Part shown: in pieces, positions 28,287 through 38,640 of the stretch | How positions within the stretch are numbered: the first letter of the stretch is position 1 | Layout of the letters: the number at the start of each line of letters is the position of its first letter | Assembly: GCF_029760895.1 (NCBI RefSeq) | Contig: NZ_CP121679.1 | Location: 1,488,001 to 1,552,000, forward strand | Reading direction: 5' to 3' | Length of the DNA: 64,000 nucleotides | DNA from: Ancylobacter sp. WKF20 | GTDB taxonomy: Bacteria; Pseudomonadota; Alphaproteobacteria; Rhizobiales; Xanthobacteraceae | Notes under the pieces: model-generated | Database searches by the model: none | What the model saw: only the letters and a program-made list of their open reading frames with translations | Told to the model about the DNA's origin: nothing | Translations under genes and position numbers: made by a program

Positions 28287-29692
28287 CGGACGGTCTCCTC
28301 CGTGGCGCTCGGCGCCTTGTCAGCCGTAATATCCGGCGTTGCGGCTGCCGTGCGGGACGACTTATCGGTCTTTACCGCCGGGGCCCAAACGTTGCGCGCC
28401 TTCTCCAGGTCCGCCCGATACTTCTGGGGCAGCGCAGCCCGCAATTCGTCGAAATCGGCCGCATTGCCGATCCAGTCGAGCGGTCGGCTCTCCTTGCCGA
28501 CGAAGCCGAGAGCGATCTTCGGCCGTAGCAGAACCGTGTGAGTCGGCGAGAAATACGCCTCCAGCGCAGCGCGCAGGTTCGGCGGATCATAAGCGCCGCC
28601 GACCTCGTTTTTTCCGTCTGTCAAGCGGGCGAGTGCACTGACATGGATGTGCTCACCGATGGAGCGGGCCTGGGGCGGCAAGCCAGCGACACGCACCCCG
28701 GCTCCACGCGGGCGTTGCTGGGCGATCACGCGATACGTCGGATCGTTGCGGTCCATGAAAAATAATGGCGGCTGTCGGGACTCGTGAATGTCAGGGCTGT
28801 CTTCGCCTTGCAACGCCTCAAGCTCACCCGGCCGAAAAACGGGGGCATGCCCCGCGGGCGTCAGCGCATCGAGGCGCTTCAGCATCCACGCCAACGTCAG
28901 AGCGCCGATACCCCCGGCCTGATAGCCACCGCCAATGTCCGAATGCACGCCTGGAAACCACACCTGCTCAACCGCCGTGAATCCCGCATGCTGCGGCACC
29001 TGCCAGAGTGCGGGAGGGTACCACCGCCGCTTCTCGTCAATCGCCACAGCGTGCAGCGACACGTCGATAATCGAGGATAGAGCCGTGTCGTGAAACTCGT
29101 AGCGCTCGCGATTTCTCCGAAAGACACTTCCGGGGATACCTAGCGAGCCCACCGTGTCGAAAACGCCGAGACCGCGAATACGTACGCCATCATGGGTGAG
29201 CGTGCGCAACCATACCGTGTCCGCCGGGTAGCGGTCCTTGGGCGGCGTCCTGTAGAGCTCCCACACCGTCTGTTCATTCTGCGTCGTGCAATTCTCGGCC
29301 TTGAGCAGCCCGCTCGCGCCAATATAGCCGGCAAGGCTGCGCGCGGTGAAGGCACCGCGCGAGAAGCCGAAAATGAAGATGTCATCGCCGGGGGCGTAGA
29401 ACTGGCTGAGGAAGCGGTAGGCTTGGCGGACATTGACGTCGAGGCCAGTTCCGATTGCCCCGCCGGCCAGCTTGTCAAACCCGCCTGCAGTTCCCACGCC
29501 CTCGTCATAATAGATGCGCTGTTCGACACCATCGGTGACACCCGGCTGCAGCATGTCGCGCAGCCGCACGATGTTGGTGATGTCCTCGCTGTTGGGATCG
29601 TTCCAGGTGCCGTCAAGGCAGAGGATGAGCCGCCGCGGCAGGCGCTTGATGGCCGTTCGCTCGGCCGAAGGATCGATTGATTTCACACTCAT
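28283..29692 (-). CDS. DUF2235 domain alpha/beta-hydrolase (Tle1-like)
   Basis: 469 residues. [24 protein letters not shown] opens the domain, [14 protein letters not shown] holds the nucleophile Ser (about 111), and [10 protein letters not shown] and [14 protein letters not shown] supply the acidic residue and His. DUF2235 includes type VI secretion phospholipase effectors (Tle1 group) and many cytoplasmic proteins of unknown role. No T6SS, VgrG or immunity gene is near, so effector status is unsupported. The ATG at 29692 has GGGGGG upstream; a longer reading to 29749 runs through a palindrome that is more likely regulatory. Confidence 0.88.
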   Translation of the reverse strand: MSVKSIDPSAERTAIKRLPRRLILCLDGTWNDPNSEDITNIVRLRDMLQPGVTDGVEQRIYYDEGVGTAGGFDKLAGGAIGTGLDVNVRQAYRFLSQFYAPGDDIFIFGFSRGAFTARSLAGYIGASGLLKAENCTTQNEQTVWELYRTPPKDRYPADTVWLRTLTHDGVRIRGLGVFDTVGSLGIPGSVFRRNRERYEFHDTALSSIIDVSLHAVAIDEKRRWYPPALWQVPQHAGFTAVEQVWFPGVHSDIGGGYQAGGIGALTLAWMLKRLDALTPAGHAPVFRPGELEALQGEDSPDIHESRQPPLFFMDRNDPTYRVIAQQRPRGAGVRVAGLPPQARSIGEHIHVSALARLTDGKNEVGGAYDPPNLRAALEAYFSPTHTVLLRPKIALGFVGKESRPLDWIGNAADFDELRAALPQKYRADLEKARNVWAPAVKTDKSSRTAAATPDITADKAPSATEETVR

Positions 29693-29727
29693 GACGCCCC
29701 CCGTCATTGCGGAAGCATCATCATAAT

Positions 29728-29751
29728 GGTTGCATTTTACCAAATGCAACC
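29728..29751. promoter_or_regulatory. Perfect palindrome upstream of the DUF2235 gene
   Basis: GGTTGCATTT (29728-29737) and AAATGCAACC (29742-29751) are exact inverted repeats with a 4-base spacer, 36-59 bases before the DUF2235 start and 21 bases after the ExoD stop. It is AT-rich in the centre and has no T-run on the minus strand, so an operator is more likely than a terminator. A related GGTTGCATTT occurs at 49931, upstream of bcsS. Confidence 0.55.
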
Positions 29752-29771
29752 CTGAGTTTATTTCAACGCTC

Positions 29772-30401
29772 TCAGATCACCGCCAGCGCGCCCTGGAAGA
29801 TCAGCCAGCTCAACAGTCCCATCACGCCGAGGCTGACGAGGCTGGCGACCAGGCCGGCGGCGATGAAGGCGCCGTCGCGCTCGACGAGGCCGAGGCCGAG
29901 AATGCAAACGGCGATGCCCGGCGGCAGGTTGCCGAAGATCGGGATCGGCAGCATCAGCAGCAGGCCCAGCACGACCACCACGCCGCCCAGCACGAGACGG
30001 GCGGCCGCGCTGGAGAAATAGGCCAGCCGCGGGCGTGAATACGCCTCGAAGCGGCGGATCCATTTCAGCGCGCCATGGACGATCTTCTCCAGCAGCGTGC
30101 GGGAAATGGTGCGGGCCGCCAGCCAGCGCGGCAGCCACAATTCGTCACGCCCGAGCAGCATCTGCGCGCCGACGAGGCACAGCAACACGCCGCAGATCAC
30201 CGGAATGCCCGGCGGCATGGGCAGGCAGTTCGGCAGGCCGAGCAGCAGGATGGACAGGCCGAAGGCGCGGTTGCGCAGGGCATGCACGATCTCGCCCACG
30301 CCGATGCGTTCCGCCGAATGGGCGGTCACGATCGCCGAGAGCAGCTCCGAGGTGCGGGGCGAACGATGATCCACGATGGGCGGCCCGGTGCCTTCAGTCA
30401 T
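29772..30401 (-). CDS. exoD: ExoD family exopolysaccharide synthesis protein
   Basis: 209 residues. The ExoD family is marked by ISTLL-like early helices (here SELLSAIVTAHSAERIGVGEIVHAL), GLSILLLGLPNCLPMPPGIPVICG and a repeat-like second block LLLMLPIPIFGNLPPGIAVCILGLGLVERDG. About four to five membrane helices are predicted. Rhizobial exoD mutants are altered in exopolysaccharide and alkali sensitivity; the mechanism is unknown. The start at 30401 has AAGG upstream; readings beyond it are not conserved. Confidence 0.88.
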   Translation of the reverse strand: MTEGTGPPIVDHRSPRTSELLSAIVTAHSAERIGVGEIVHALRNRAFGLSILLLGLPNCLPMPPGIPVICGVLLCLVGAQMLLGRDELWLPRWLAARTISRTLLEKIVHGALKWIRRFEAYSRPRLAYFSSAAARLVLGGVVVVLGLLLMLPIPIFGNLPPGIAVCILGLGLVERDGAFIAAGLVASLVSLGVMGLLSWLIFQGALAVI

Positions 30402-30521
30402 GCCTTGGGACACCACCACGGCACCCAGTTTCGCCGCCCTCATAGCACGGCGAAAGCGGCAAGGAGAGGGCACAGCGTCCAAATCGCCGCGCGCCCCCGG
30501 CCAGGAAGAGCCGCCCACAGC

Positions 30522-30827
30522 TCAGTGGATCTGGAACACCCCGTCGACGCGGCGCAGCTCGGCGGGCTTGATCAGCCGTGAATGCGCGATGGTGACCGAG
30601 TGCAGCGGCCCTTCCAGCTCGCGCTTCCAGAAGTCGAGAAAGCGGTTCAGCTCCGGGAAATGGGGATAAAGGTCGTAGTGTTGCCAGAGATAGGTCTGCA
30701 GCAGCGCCGGGTGGTCCGGCATGCGGTAGAGGATCTGGGCGGTGGTCAGGCCATAACCGGCGAGCTGCCGGACGAAATCCGCCGATGCGGTATGCACGCC
30801 CGGCGCGGATGCTTCACGAGATGCCAT
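30522..30827 (-). CDS. Usg family protein
   Basis: 101 residues. It matches the Usg (COG5425) family, first noted next to tryptophan genes in alphaproteobacteria: QLAGYGLTTAQILYRMPDHPALLQTYLWQHYDLYPHFPELNRFL. Function unknown; cytoplasmic. The start at 30827 has AAGGAGG six bases upstream. It is divergent from groES, and the 298 bases between them carry the groESL control elements. Confidence 0.9.
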   Translation of the reverse strand: MASREASAPGVHTASADFVRQLAGYGLTTAQILYRMPDHPALLQTYLWQHYDLYPHFPELNRFLDFWKRELEGPLHSVTIAHSRLIKPAELRRVDGVFQIH

Positions 30828-30965
30828 GCGGAACCTCCTTTCGCTGACATGCCGAGTTGAACGCATGAAGCTTGCGTGAACAAGTCCAAAGATCGCGTTT
30901 CATGTGCAATATCAATGCACTAGCAGCATATGCCGGGGAGTGCTGACAACCCGCGCGGCAGCGTG

Positions 30966-30992
30966 CTGGCACTCACCTCACGGGACTGCCAA
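30966..30992 (+). promoter_or_regulatory. CIRCE element (HrcA operator) of groESL
   Basis: CTGGCACTC - nine bases - GACTGCCAA. This is the 9-N9-9 architecture of the HrcA-binding CIRCE (consensus TTAGCACTC-N9-GAGTGCTAA), with seven of nine positions matching in the left arm and six of nine in the right. It lies 134 bases upstream of groES. HrcA, helped by GroEL itself, represses here under non-stress conditions. Confidence 0.75.
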
Positions 30993-31009
30993 TTTTTTCA
31001 CGCCGAGGC

Positions 31010-31038
31010 CTTGCGCCCCCTCCGCCCCCCGCCTAGAT
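31010..31038 (+). promoter_or_regulatory. Candidate sigma-32 promoter of groESL
   Basis: CTTG (31010-31013) and CCTAGAT (31032-31038) are 18 bases apart, close to the alphaproteobacterial heat-shock promoter pattern CTTG-N17/18-CYTATnT. It lies between the CIRCE and groES. The match at the -10 is imperfect. Confidence 0.45.
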
Positions 31039-31125
31039 GTCCTCGCGGCAGCGTGATCGGGACCGTTCCGGCCGATCCGCCGCCATGAAACCAGATGATC
31101 GTTCAAGCTTTTCTGGAGAGAACCG

Positions 31126-33130
<2,005 letters not shown>

Positions 33131-33310
33131 GGACGGTCTGAAGCCCCCCGGCAATCGCAAGAACCGACGTCGGCCAAGGCCGACGTCTCGGGCGGCGGCA
33201 TGGGCGGCATGGACTTCTGAGGACGGTCTGAAGCCGCCCGGCAATCGCAAGAACCGACGTCGGCCAAGGCCGACGTCTCGGGCGGCGGCATGGGCGGCAT
33301 GGACTTCTGA
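33131..33310 (+). repeat. Two tandem 90-bp units duplicating the groEL 3' end
   Basis: Units 33131-33220 and 33221-33310 differ at one base (33146 C versus 33236 G). Each ends with the same 30 bases that end groEL (33101-33130, 33191-33220, 33281-33310), including the TGA stop. The unit is exactly 30 codons and stays in the groEL frame, so it would read GRSEAPRQSQEP... and finish with GGGMGGMDF if the stop were suppressed. Each unit also holds a 10-bp perfect inverted repeat (GACGTCGGCC/GGCCGACGTC, 33166-33187 and 33256-33277). Confidence 0.95.
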
Positions 33311-33334
33311 TCGTCCGACCGACACTGAAGAACG

Positions 33335-33363
33335 AAGGGCGCGGCGCAAGCTGCGCCCTTTTC
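33335..33363 (+). terminator. groESL intrinsic terminator
   Basis: AAGGGCGCGGC and GCTGCGCCCTT pair with one mismatch over a short loop, followed by TTTTCG. It lies 25 bases after the last repeat unit and 17 bases before the convergent MFS gene end. Confidence 0.8.
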
Positions 33364-33380
33364 GTTTGCGACGCGCGCGA

Positions 33381-34904
33381 TCAGGCGGGCTCGCGCGCCG
33401 CGCCGGCGATCGTGTCGAGACTATCGTCCGCCGCGCGCTGGTGCAGGCGTTCCAAATCCGCGCCCATGGTCTCCACCCGGAACGCCCAGGTGATCGCCGC
33501 GCCGGCAAAGGAGGTCAGGGCGAGGCCGATCAGCAGCGCGGTGGTGCCGATATCGGCCAGCAGGATGGGAAACAGGAACGCGGTCAGCACCGCGCCGATC
33601 TTGCCCGTGGCGGCGGCCAGCCCCGCGCCCTTGCCGCGCACGCGGGTGGGAAACACCTCGCCGGCGATCAGGTAGGTCTGCGCGTTCGGGCCGACATTGG
33701 TCATGAAGTTGAACAGCATGAAGCCGGCGAAGATCAGCAGGGTGCGGCCGGGGTCGGGGTAGTAATGCGACATGGCCGCCAGCAGCAGGCCGGCGGCGCA
33801 GCCAATGAAGCCGATGATCTGCAGCGGAATGCGCCCCACGCGGTCGGCCAGCAGCACTGCCGCGAAGATGCCGGCGATCAGCAGCGTGTCGATCAGCGCC
33901 GCGCCCTCGGCCGCCAGCACCTGGCTGGCGACGATATCGGTGACATCATGCTGAATTGGTGTGCCGTGACCGAAGGCGGCGGCGAGGATGGTGGGGGTAA
34001 ACAGCCCGATGCCGTAGGTGCTGAGATCCTGCATGAACCACGGCACGGAAGCGAGGATCGTCGCCCGCCGGTTGCGGCGGGTGAACAGCTCGCGCCAGCC
34101 GGAGGCCCCGGCCCCGTGTCCTGGCGTCCCTGCCCCGACGGCGGGCGTCGCCAGTTCGACCTGGTGCGGATAGGCGGGCTCGCGATAGAGCAGCCGGGCG
34201 GTCTCGCGCGCCGCCTCCAGCGTCCGTCCCTGCGCGAACAGCCACGGCGCGGACTCGGTGATGAAGAAACGCGCCACGGTAACGATGGCGGCGGGCAGGA
34301 TCACCGCCGCATACATCAGCCGCCAGGCGGAGACGGTCGGATCGTTCACCAGCACCGCATAGCCGACCGCCGTACCGGCCAGCGCCCCCAGCGCCTGGAA
34401 GCCGAAGGCCGCCAGCACCAGCCGGCCGCGATTGGCGCTCGGAATGCTCTCGGAAATGATGAGATGCGCCGTCGGGTAATCGCAGCCCAGCGCGACGCCG
34501 ACGCCGAACAGGAAGACCGCCAGCCAGAAATAGGTCGGGCTCACCGACAGGAGGACGAGGAAGATGATGAACAGGATCATCTCGACCACGAACATGAACT
34601 TGCGCCCGAACGTGTCGGACAGCCCGCCCAGCAGTAGCGCCCCGACCAGAATGCCGGCAAGGCTCGCGGCCCCGATGACGCCATGCTCGGTGGCGCCGAG
34701 ACCGAATTCGGCGGAAATCAGCGGCAAGGCGACGGCGGTGGTGAACACCACCATCCCCTCGAAGAATTTGCCGAAGGCGGCGAGCCACCAGATCCGCCAT
34801 TGCATGCCGGTCATCGGCGTATAGCCGACCGGCGTGCCATCCGCCCACACCGGCATTTCGTCGATATAGTCCTGGACCGACCGCCCCTTATCCGCGCCGA
34901 ACAT
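33381..34904 (-). CDS. MFS transporter, metabolite:H+ symporter/sugar transporter type
   Basis: 507 residues with 12 predicted membrane helices. The MFS loop 2-3 motif appears as GGLSDTFGRKFMFV (about 100-113), with GCDYPTAHLIISESIPSANRGRL in TM4-5 and GEVFPTRVRGKGAGLAAATGKIGA in the second half, as in the sugar or organic-acid symporter subfamily. The substrate is unknown. Start uncertain: the ATG at 34904 has AAGGGG six bases upstream, while the ATG at 34910 and a GTG at 34922 (GGGGAGA eight bases upstream) are alternatives. Confidence 0.9.
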   Translation of the reverse strand: MFGADKGRSVQDYIDEMPVWADGTPVGYTPMTGMQWRIWWLAAFGKFFEGMVVFTTAVALPLISAEFGLGATEHGVIGAASLAGILVGALLLGGLSDTFGRKFMFVVEMILFIIFLVLLSVSPTYFWLAVFLFGVGVALGCDYPTAHLIISESIPSANRGRLVLAAFGFQALGALAGTAVGYAVLVNDPTVSAWRLMYAAVILPAAIVTVARFFITESAPWLFAQGRTLEAARETARLLYREPAYPHQVELATPAVGAGTPGHGAGASGWRELFTRRNRRATILASVPWFMQDLSTYGIGLFTPTILAAAFGHGTPIQHDVTDIVASQVLAAEGAALIDTLLIAGIFAAVLLADRVGRIPLQIIGFIGCAAGLLLAAMSHYYPDPGRTLLIFAGFMLFNFMTNVGPNAQTYLIAGEVFPTRVRGKGAGLAAATGKIGAVLTAFLFPILLADIGTTALLIGLALTSFAGAAITWAFRVETMGADLERLHQRAADDSLDTIAGAAREPA

Positions 34905-35074
34905 CCCCATCCCCTTGGCCACCCAATCGTCTCCCCTTGGGCCCGCGCTATGAAGCCACGATGACCCGCCCACGCCTAGGGGCGGGATGACGCTGAATAG
35001 TCAGGTCATCGTCACGCGTCCCGACCATTCGTCATCCGCCCTCCGCCCCTTTCGACATGCCACCCCCGTCCTTT

Positions 35075-35743
35075 CGTCATCCCGGCCGAAGCGGAGCGCA
35101 GAGCCGGGATCGCGGGCCGATGGGGCTCATCGAGCGCCATCATCACCCCCGGCACACCGTCAGGACCGGGCTGGGCCCGGCCATCCACGACTTCCCTCTC
35201 GCCGCGCCCGGCCGAAGTCGTGGATCCCCGGGTCAAGCCCGGGGATGACGGCGTGAGGGTGGGGACCGCGTGATCAAGTCGGAGCGCGATCCCGGCTCGG
35301 CCTTTGGCCGTCCGGGATGACGGCTATAGGTTGCCGTCATCCCCCCATCCCATCGTCATCCCGGCCGCAGGCGAAGCCGGAGAGCCGGGATCGCAGGCCG
35401 CGCTCATCCCCCGCACATCGTCAGGACCGGGCTTGGCCCGGCCATCCACGACTTGCCACTGTCGCGCCCGGCCCAAGTCGTGGATCCCCGGGCCAAGCCC
35501 GGGGATGACGGCGTTCTGGGAGTGAGGCCACGTGAACGAGGCGGCACGCGATCCCGGATCGGCCTTTGGCCGTCCGGGATGACGCGCTAGAGGGGCCGTC
35601 ATCCGGCCGGCCCCATCCCGTCGTCATCCCGGCCGCAGGCGAAGCCGGAGAGCCGGGATCGTCATCGGTTGGAGACCTGAGACGGGGCGCGCGTGAACGA
35701 GACGCACGCGATCCCGGATCGGCCTATGGCCGTCCGGGATGAC
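35075..35743. repeat. Composite palindrome array, units A-B-C, A-B-C, A-C
   Basis: Type A (about 38-40 bp, opens CGTCATCCCGGCCG, closes GAGCCGGGATCG): 35075-35112, 35354-35393, 35622-35661; the last two are identical. Type B (about 92 bp, opens CGTCAGGACCGGGCT, closes AAGCCCGGGGATGACG): 35158-35250, 35419-35510. Type C (34 bp, opens GATCCCGG, closes GTCCGGGATGAC): 35288-35321, 35550-35583, 35710-35743. The order is A-B-C, A-B-C, A-C. The array fills the gap between the autotransporter stop and the MFS start; 34905-35074 shows nothing recognisable. Confidence 0.9.
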
Positions 35744-35762
35744 GCAGGGCGACGTGGGCCGC

Positions 35763-38468
35763 TCAGAACCGCGCGCGCAGGCCGAGCGATCCCACCCAGC
35801 CCTGTACGTCGCCGAGCGTGGCGCCGGTCTGCCCGTACAGCGCGAAGTTCTGGGTGATGTTGGAGGTGATGCCGACGCCCAGCGTGTACCAGGTCTCGCC
35901 CGTGGTCTCGCCAAAGGCCGTGCCGCCAGCGACCACATCGCCATCGCCCATGAAGTCGTGCAGCACATTCGCCATGATGTAGGGCGTGTGCACCCGGCCG
36001 TCCTTGGTGGTGATGGTCGTCTGCAGCTGGAAGCCGACGCGGCCGACGAGATTGTCGAGCGTGGCCTCGTCCACCGCCATGCCAACGGAATCGGTGAAGG
36101 CGTCCTGCTGCGTGCGCACATAGGTGAGCTCGGCCTGCGGCTTCAGCACGAGATCATGCGGAAGAGCAAAGCCATAGCCGACCTCGGCCGACACGCCCCA
36201 GCTCGTGGTGTCCGTGCTCGCATGGCCGGTCGGGGCGGAGAAGGTGGTGTCGAGGATGTCCGCCTTGGCGACGACGTCGACATAGCCGCCCAGCCCCGGC
36301 GTGCCATCGGCGAAATAGGTCGCGTACCCACCGAAGGACCAGCCGTCGAGCTGCGAGGTGGCGCTGGAGTTGCGCACCGACACATCGGTCGAGCCATAGC
36401 CGGCGAAGGCGCCGACATGGAGCTGGCCGACCGACACATCGACCCGCTTGTCGACGCCGAACTGCGACATCAGGCTATCCTGGTCATAGGACCAGCCGGA
36501 GGACGGCTTTACCGTGACCGAGCCGCCATAGGCCCGGCCCCAGGCCTGCCAGGTGCCGTCGGCGCCCTCACCCTGGCGGATCTCGCCAAGGCGACGGTCC
36601 AGCGTGTTGTAGGCCATGAAAGCGTAGCTCGCCGCGGCCGACGGGCCGACCGTATAGCCCGGCACCTGCGCGGCAACATCGGACTGCAGATAATAGCTGC
36701 CGCCCGCCTGATAGAGGCTGTAGGCATAGGCGCCGGCGATGACCGACTGGTCGCCGGTGAGCGGGTTGGTGGCAAGCTGGAACGCCCCCTCACTCACGCT
36801 GGTCGCACCGGAAGCGTCGACGACCTGAATGCCAGCCCCGGCCGCATGGCCGGTCGCCCCGCCATTGCCGGTGAGCGCGACCACCAGCGTCGTGGTGCCC
36901 GACACCGTGCCGCCGGTGAGCACCACCGTATCGGCCGTGCCACCGCTGCCATTGGCCACCGCGTCGAGCGCGATCACGCCCGAGCTCAGCGTGCCATTGG
37001 CGCCGCCGACATAATTGCCGGAGATGGTGAGCTTGTCGCCGACCGCGCCGTCGAGCAGCGAGATGACGCCGTAATTGTTGAAGCTGCCGGTGACCTCCAC
37101 CGTCGCGTCGGTCTCGGTGCCGGCGCCGATGATGAGCTGGCCGCCGGGAAGATCGGCGCTGCCGAGATTGAAATTGCGCGTCTCCAGCGACACGCTGGAA
37201 GCGCTGAGCGCCAGGGCCGAGGTCGCATCCACATCGACCACGCCATACGCCAGTGACGGGCCGAAGACGTAGCTGGTGCCGGCCAGCGTCAGCGACGAGT
37301 TCGTGCTGACAGAGAGTTCGGCGAAACTGATCACGCTACCCAGCGTGAGGCTGCTGCCATCGACGATGTTGAGCTGGTCGCGGTCAGTGCCGCCATCCAC
37401 GCTCACGCCGTTGAGGGTGAGGTTCACCCCCTCGACGGCGCCGTCGAAGATCACCGTATCCTCGCCCTCGCCGGCATTGATCGCGCCGTTCAGCGTGACC
37501 ATGGAAACGGACTGGATCACGATCCTGTCGTCGCCGGCGCCGCCATTGATGCCGCCGATGGAGCCGCCCTGGATCGTGACGACATCATCGCCTTCCTTGA
37601 CATTGATCGTGCCGAGGATGGTGCCGCCGGTGACGGTGACGAAATTCTGCTGCCCGATCGAGCCACCGTCGATGTTGCCGCTGATAGTGCCGCCGGACAC
37701 GGTGATCTCTTCGCCATAGACATCGCCGCCGACGGAGCCCGACCGGATGGTGATGATGTCGTAGCCCGAGCCCGCCTGGATATCGTGCAGCACGGTGCCG
37801 CCATCGAGCGTCACGGTATCGTCGTCGTCGCCCGCTTTCACCTCGCCGACTGTACCGCCGGTGATGGTGATGCTGTCCGCGCCCTCATAGCCGTAGATGA
37901 TGCCCTCGACGGTGCCGCCACTGATCGTGAACACGTTGTTCTGACCGAGCGTGCCGCCGCTGATATCACCCTTGATCCGGCCGCCGGTGACATAGATCTC
38001 CTCGCCGATCACGTCGCCGCCGATCGTGCCGCCATTGATGTGGATCACGTCCCAGCCGCTGTCGCCTTCGACGCTGCTGGCGACCGAGCCGCCATTGACG
38101 GTGATGACGTCATTGCCGGCGCCGCCCCGGAGCTTGGCGCCAATCGAGCCAGAATTGAGGGTGAGAATGTCGTCGTCGGCGTCGCCGATCACCTTGCCGC
38201 CGATCGTCGCCCCATCGATGGTCACGGTGTCGTTCTCGCCGCTGGCGGAGACATCGCCCGTCACCGTCGTGCCCGTGGACAGCGTCAGCACGTCGCGACT
38301 GGAGGACAGCGATACGCTCGCCAGAGTCCCGGCCGGGCAGGTCCAGTACCTCGTCCCGTCGGTTGTGATGTAGGTGCAGTTCGGTGGCGCCGCCGCCTGT
38401 GCGCTCGCCATCATGGCCGACATTGCGACGCCGGCCAGCAAGGCCGTGCGAAAACCGAGCTTATTCAT
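35763..38468 (-). CDS. Autotransporter with RTX-like passenger repeats
   Basis: 901 residues. The signal peptide covers about 1-30 (NKLGFRTALLAGVAMSAMMASAQA). The passenger (about 35-590) consists of beta-helix repeats rich in Gly, Asp, Thr and Val with acidic turns such as GDADDDILTL, GGAGNDVITVNGG, GDDDDTVTLDGG and GGAGDDRIVI, similar to RTX calcium-binding turns. The C-terminal 260-270 residues are an autotransporter beta-barrel (WQAWGRAYGGSV onward) ending in Phe, as needed for outer-membrane insertion. A surface adhesin-like role is inferred. The ATG at 38468 is preferred over a TTG at 38489. Confidence 0.9.
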   Translation of the reverse strand: MNKLGFRTALLAGVAMSAMMASAQAAAPPNCTYITTDGTRYWTCPAGTLASVSLSSSRDVLTLSTGTTVTGDVSASGENDTVTIDGATIGGKVIGDADDDILTLNSGSIGAKLRGGAGNDVITVNGGSVASSVEGDSGWDVIHINGGTIGGDVIGEEIYVTGGRIKGDISGGTLGQNNVFTISGGTVEGIIYGYEGADSITITGGTVGEVKAGDDDDTVTLDGGTVLHDIQAGSGYDIITIRSGSVGGDVYGEEITVSGGTISGNIDGGSIGQQNFVTVTGGTILGTINVKEGDDVVTIQGGSIGGINGGAGDDRIVIQSVSMVTLNGAINAGEGEDTVIFDGAVEGVNLTLNGVSVDGGTDRDQLNIVDGSSLTLGSVISFAELSVSTNSSLTLAGTSYVFGPSLAYGVVDVDATSALALSASSVSLETRNFNLGSADLPGGQLIIGAGTETDATVEVTGSFNNYGVISLLDGAVGDKLTISGNYVGGANGTLSSGVIALDAVANGSGGTADTVVLTGGTVSGTTTLVVALTGNGGATGHAAGAGIQVVDASGATSVSEGAFQLATNPLTGDQSVIAGAYAYSLYQAGGSYYLQSDVAAQVPGYTVGPSAAASYAFMAYNTLDRRLGEIRQGEGADGTWQAWGRAYGGSVTVKPSSGWSYDQDSLMSQFGVDKRVDVSVGQLHVGAFAGYGSTDVSVRNSSATSQLDGWSFGGYATYFADGTPGLGGYVDVVAKADILDTTFSAPTGHASTDTTSWGVSAEVGYGFALPHDLVLKPQAELTYVRTQQDAFTDSVGMAVDEATLDNLVGRVGFQLQTTITTKDGRVHTPYIMANVLHDFMGDGDVVAGGTAFGETTGETWYTLGVGITSNITQNFALYGQTGATLGDVQGWVGSLGLRARF

Positions 38469-38640
38469 AATGTTAACACTGCCCCACAACCCGCGCGAAC
38501 CCCATTCAAAGCGCCGGGTCGGGACAGCTAATGCATTTCAGACTGACGGGTCCATACCTTACGAAACGGTAAATGGGTAATTATCTGGGGATGTGGGAAA
38601 GAGGTAACAGGATGGGCAGCAATGGTATTCAAATGCCGGA

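Noticed and set aside
28283..29692. Type VI secretion effector
   Set aside because: DUF2235 occurs in many non-secreted proteins, and no VgrG, PAAR, immunity or T6SS genes are near.
29728..29751. PutA operator because it contains GTTGCA twice
   Set aside because: The arms extend to a longer exact palindrome (GGTTGCATTT) with a different spacer, and the gene has no link to proline; a separate regulator is more likely.
35075..35743. CRISPR array
   Set aside because: Repeats are palindromic, of three unlike types and uneven spacing, with no constant spacer length and no cas genes.
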